Assembly (NCBI GenBank): GCA_003140595.1
Contig: PLKG01000107.1
Coordinates: forward strand, 48,038-83,731
DNA: 35,694 bases
Source of the DNA: Acidimicrobiaceae bacterium
Lineage (GTDB): Bacteria; Actinomycetota; Acidimicrobiia; Acidimicrobiales; Bog-793
Direction: 5' to 3'
The position numbers were made by a program, and so were the translations under genes. The notes beneath the pieces are model-generated. The model did not search any database, had not been told where the DNA came from, and saw only the letters and a list, made by a program, of their open reading frames with translations. Below, piece by piece: positions 33,652 through 35,694 of the stretch (position 1 is the stretch's first letter; each line of letters starts with the position of its first letter).

Positions 33652-33990
33652 CTATCCGGAGACGGCCGTCGAGAGAGTCGCGAATTCAGAGCTCAGGGAA
33701 TTCGCGACCGACTGGTTCTCGAGGTTCGTCTGCGTCTCGAGGGCGAGCTCGGCCGGAAGGCTTACGTTGTTGCCGTTGGTGCCCGACGGGAGGCCCTCGG
33801 GGGTGACGGTGGCAACTGCAGTACCGCCGTTGGCGACGGCGTCGGCGAGCGAGGTCTCGAAAGTCACGACCTTTGCCTGGTAATCGGGCGTGTTCTCGTT
33901 CGTGATGTTGTTCGCGATGACCTGCTGGCGCTGCTGGATCCCGTCCAACGCGAAGTTCAGCACGTTGATCGCCTCGATCGCGTCAGCCAT
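33652..33990 (-). CDS. flgB: Proximal rod protein FlgB
   Basis: FlgB is a rod subunit and the first gene of the long minus-strand operon. The 112 residues include NFALDGIQQRQQVIANNITN and ENTPDYQAKVVTFE, the rod-family signature. ATG 33990 is preceded by AGGGTGACCT, a weak ribosome binding site. About 30 nt upstream lies a hairpin very like the one in the fliC leader. Confidence 0.93.
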   Translation of the reverse strand: MADAIEAINVLNFALDGIQQRQQVIANNITNENTPDYQAKVVTFETSLADAVANGGTAVATVTPEGLPSGTNGNNVSLPAELALETQTNLENQSVANSLSSEFATLSTAVSG

Positions 33991-34286
33991 AGGTCACCCT
34001 GCTCTCGGACTCGAAAGCCGTCCTTGGCCTACGTTGAGGGCGATCCCTGCCCCACCGCTGCTACTTACGACGCGATCGCTCCTGATCTTGCCAACCGAGC
34101 GCGGACACCGAGACGGGCGAGGAAGACGGGAAGGCCGACGCCAGGACCCGACCACACGCGGCCCGGTTTCGACAGGCAGCGTAAGTGCTGGCCGGTCCAC
34201 GCTCAGACAAGCCCGCGGAAGGCGGCGGACACGGCCCTGTCGAAGTCTACGATTGGTGTCTACCTCCAGACGACCAAGGAGACACG
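33991..34286. promoter_or_regulatory. Divergent flgB-csrA intergenic region
   Basis: These 296 bp separate the basal-body operon from csrA and must hold both promoters, but I find no convincing -35/-10 or sigma-28 sites. GTAAGT occurs once on each strand (minus: CGTAAGTAGC near 34065-34075; plus: CGTAAGTGC near 34180). The csrA RBS is AAGGAG at 34276-34281, within CCAAGGAG, which itself resembles a CsrA site. Confidence 0.4.
34014..34030 (-). promoter_or_regulatory. Candidate CsrA-binding hairpin in flgB leader
   Basis: On the minus strand AGGCC-AAGGAC-GGCTT forms a 5-bp stem (one G-U pair) with a hexaloop exposing GGA. It matches the fliC leader element AGGCCAAGGAAGGCCTT at 15 of 17 positions, and one of the two differences (C to T in the 3' arm) keeps pairing. 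It lies about 24-40 nt before the flgB start. Confidence 0.5.
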
Positions 34287-34526
34287 ATGGCTCTGGTCCT
34301 GACTCGTGGCGTCGGCGAACGCATTCTCATCGGCGACGACATCGTGATCGAGGTCCGCGCGATCGTGGACGGACGTCACGTTCGCATCGCCATCGAGGCG
34401 CCACGCCAGGTGCCCATCCACCGTTCCGAGGTATATGACGCGGTCTCGGCCGCCAACGCAGCATCCACCAGGTCAGAGGAAACACTGCTCGAACAGGGAC
34501 AATTGAGGGCTCCGAGCCCTTCGTGA
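34287..34526 (+). CDS. csrA: Carbon storage regulator CsrA
   Basis: CsrA is a small dimeric RNA-binding protein that blocks translation by covering GGA-containing ribosome binding sites. The 79 residues match the family across the fold: MALVLTRGVGERILIGDDIV, then HVRIAIEAPRQVPIHRSEVY, with R46 corresponding to the key arginine R44 of E. coli CsrA. The C-terminal tail is longer than in E. coli, as in FliW-dependent CsrA proteins. ATG 34287 follows AAGGAGACACG; an in-frame start at 34185 gives an unrelated leader and is rejected. It is divergent from flgB, so the regulator sits beside the basal-body operon, not beside fliW. Confidence 0.96.
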   Translation: MALVLTRGVGERILIGDDIVIEVRAIVDGRHVRIAIEAPRQVPIHRSEVYDAVSAANAASTRSEETLLEQGQLRAPSPS

Positions 34527-34542
34527 ACCAGCCCAGGCACGG

Positions 34543-34998
34543 TCAGTCTTCCGGCGGCACACGATCTCTGGCGCGAGCGGCCAAGACAGTGGGGGAGAGG
34601 CGGTCGGAGGCGAGCAGCGCGGGTTCTCCGTCGTCCTCGTAGAGAAGATCCTGCTCCACCAGTTCGAGGATCGTCCCGGTCACCGGCTCCAAGTAGCTGC
34701 GTGCCATCTCGAGAGCGAACGGCGCCAGCTGGTCCAGGAAACAGAACGCTACAAGTCCGGTTCCGTCGGCACCCGGCTCGACGGCCACGAGCTCGAGAGC
34801 GGCGAAGCACCGCTCGAGAGTGTCCTCGTGGTCCCCGTTCTGGAGAAGCTCGGTCACAAAGTCCGCCAACTCGTTGAAGACCACTTGTGGCGTCAGGTCC
34901 TCGTCGTAGATGTCCAGGAGATCGAGGAAATTGTCGTCGAATTCGGGCACGTTCTCGCGCAGGATCCGTATTGCGCGTTCGTCCACCGGTGGGCGCAT
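34543..34998 (-). CDS. Acidic protein of unknown function
   Basis: A 151-residue, strongly acidic and helical protein with features such as ENVPEFDDNFLDLLDIYDED, FNELADFVTELLQNGDHEDT and GLVAFCFLDQLAPFALEMAR. ATG 34998 is preceded by GGAAGGAA at 7-nt spacing; the frame is open to 35046 but that part looks non-coding. I do not recognise it securely; the acidic helical pattern vaguely recalls immunity-type or DUF7674-like proteins. It ends 16 nt from csrA, convergently. No flagellar link is evident. Confidence 0.7.
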   Translation of the reverse strand: MRPPVDERAIRILRENVPEFDDNFLDLLDIYDEDLTPQVVFNELADFVTELLQNGDHEDTLERCFAALELVAVEPGADGTGLVAFCFLDQLAPFALEMARSYLEPVTGTILELVEQDLLYEDDGEPALLASDRLSPTVLAARARDRVPPED

Positions 34999-35326
34999 GG
35001 TCGTTCCTTCCCGTCGTGGGTTTTCACGGCGGCGATGCAACGCCACGAGAAGCCGCTAGCGGCTGGGCCGAGAGTAGCGAGCTGAGCTCTGAGAAGGCAA
35101 GAGATCATCTTGCCGGCGCACCAGGGGTTCTGATTCGAGCTCGGACCGAGCGCACCGGTGGCCTCGGCCCTGTCCTCGCACGCCGGGGCTGTCCGCTTCG
35201 GTTTTCGACCGGTAGCTCGCCCTCTAGAGTCGCGCCCGAACTGCGCGAAGCTGAGAGATGCCGGCGTCGTGGCTGCACCATCCAGCCGCGGTACCGAAGA
35301 CCCGTTGAGGCAAGCCGTAATGAGCC
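34999..35326. other. Gene-free stretch between the acidic protein and the VOC pseudogene
   Basis: This 328-bp segment holds no supported gene. Open frames in it are short and compositionally unconvincing. It contains the promoter side of the acidic-protein gene and a 14-bp perfect palindrome at 35051-35064. Otherwise I see nothing identifiable. Confidence 0.5.
35051..35064. promoter_or_regulatory. 14-bp perfect palindrome upstream of the acidic-protein gene
   Basis: AGCCGCTAGCGGCT is a perfect inverted repeat with no spacer, about 53 bp upstream of ATG 34998. It could be an operator for a dimeric repressor. With no loop it is a poor terminator. Confidence 0.35.
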
Positions 35327-35694
35327 CTATACCCGGGGCAGTTCCTGATCGATTTCCCAGATATGACCGCGAGGATCGGTGAAGCTCGGAGTGCGCAATC
35401 CACAGGCCGGTTCATCCGACGGCTGAGCAGTACCACTCCACGCGCCTGGAACTCCATGGCTACGGCGTATGTATCGTCCACCGATATCGTGAGTTGCAAG
35501 CGCGATCCGGTCTCGCGACCGGCGACGGCTCCCGGCTCGATCAGGCCGCGTGACGCAAGAGTCTTGAGCAGATTGACGACTGTGTTCTCAAAGCGGAATA
35601 CCGCCGAATCGTCATCTTCAAAGATCACAGGCAGGTCGAAGGCGTCCTAGTAGAAGGACTTCGACCGTTGCAGATCCTCGACGAACAAGGTGAT
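35327..35694 (-). pseudogene. Broken VOC/glyoxalase-family gene, 5' part beyond window edge
   Basis: Reading from the right edge on the minus strand gives LFVEDLQRSKSFY, then an in-frame TAG (35649-35647) where a Gln (CAG) is expected, then DAFDLPVIFEDDDSAVFRFE and on to VAMEFQARGVVLLS. Near 35405 the frame shifts: the original frame continues into unrelated sequence, while the neighbouring frame supplies the typical ending GLRTPSFTDPRGHIWEIDQE plus LPRV and a TAG at 35329-35327. Two lesions, one nonsense and one 1-nt shift, indicate a decayed vicinal-oxygen-chelate (glyoxalase/dioxygenase-like) protein. Sequencing error could explain one lesion but hardly both. Family membership is clear; the former substrate is not. 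Confidence 0.8.

Noticed and set aside
1-35694. tRNA, rRNA, insertion sequences or phage genes
   Set aside because: No cloverleaf-like, rRNA-like, transposase or integrase sequence was recognised anywhere in the window.

Overview
The window is about 35.7 kb of GC-rich DNA (roughly 65% GC by eye), almost wholly given to a flagellum. The genes point to a monoderm, actinobacterial-type bacterium: there are no L- or P-ring genes (flgH, flgI), flagellin is controlled by the FliW/CsrA pair, flbD-motA-motB sit inside the basal-body operon, and many starts are GTG. The flagellar proteins exported to the outside are strikingly poor in arginine and lysine, which fits life at extreme pH. An acidophilic actinobacterium such as an Acidimicrobiia member is a plausible but unproven source.

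Layout. (1) 1-3808, minus: a very long multidomain glycosyltransferase that runs off the left edge. (2) 3809-4045: divergent intergenic region with a structured fliC leader. (3) 4046-9987, plus: fliC, fliD, fliS, a small FliT-like protein and a GT4 glycosyltransferase. This is the filament, cap and flagellin-handling operon, ending in a strong hairpin. (4) 10039-33990, minus: one almost gap-free 24-kb operon, in transcription order flgB, flgC, fliE, fliF, fliG, fliH, fliI, fliJ, a fused NlpC/P60-SLT peptidoglycan hydrolase, fliK, flgD, flgE, flbD, motA, motB, fliM, fliN, fliO, fliP, fliQ, fliR, flhB, flhA, a degenerate flhF, a small membrane protein, flgN, flgK, flgL, fliW. Most junctions are 1-4 nt ATGA, GTGA or TGATG overlaps, implying tight translational coupling. 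(5) 34287-34526, plus: csrA, divergent from flgB. (6) 34543-34998, minus: an acidic protein of unknown function. (7) 35327 to the right edge, minus: a VOC/glyoxalase-type gene broken by a nonsense codon and a frameshift.

How it fits together. The minus operon builds the export gate, MS/C ring, rod, hook and stator. Its last genes supply the filament chaperone (FlgN), the junction proteins (FlgK, FlgL) and FliW. The plus operon supplies flagellin, cap, their chaperones and a glycosyltransferase, and with the large divergent transferase it suggests a glycosylated filament. FliW and CsrA predict a partner-switch control of flagellin translation. The fliC leader carries hexaloop hairpins displaying AAGGAA and AAGGAG, as CsrA sites do, and an almost identical hairpin lies in the flgB leader.

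Most unusual points: the paired fliC/flgB hairpin element, a FlhF with no recognisable P-loop, a FliM without the N-terminal CheY-binding motif, the NlpC/P60-SLT fusion in the FlgJ position, and the basic-residue depletion of the exported flagellar parts.
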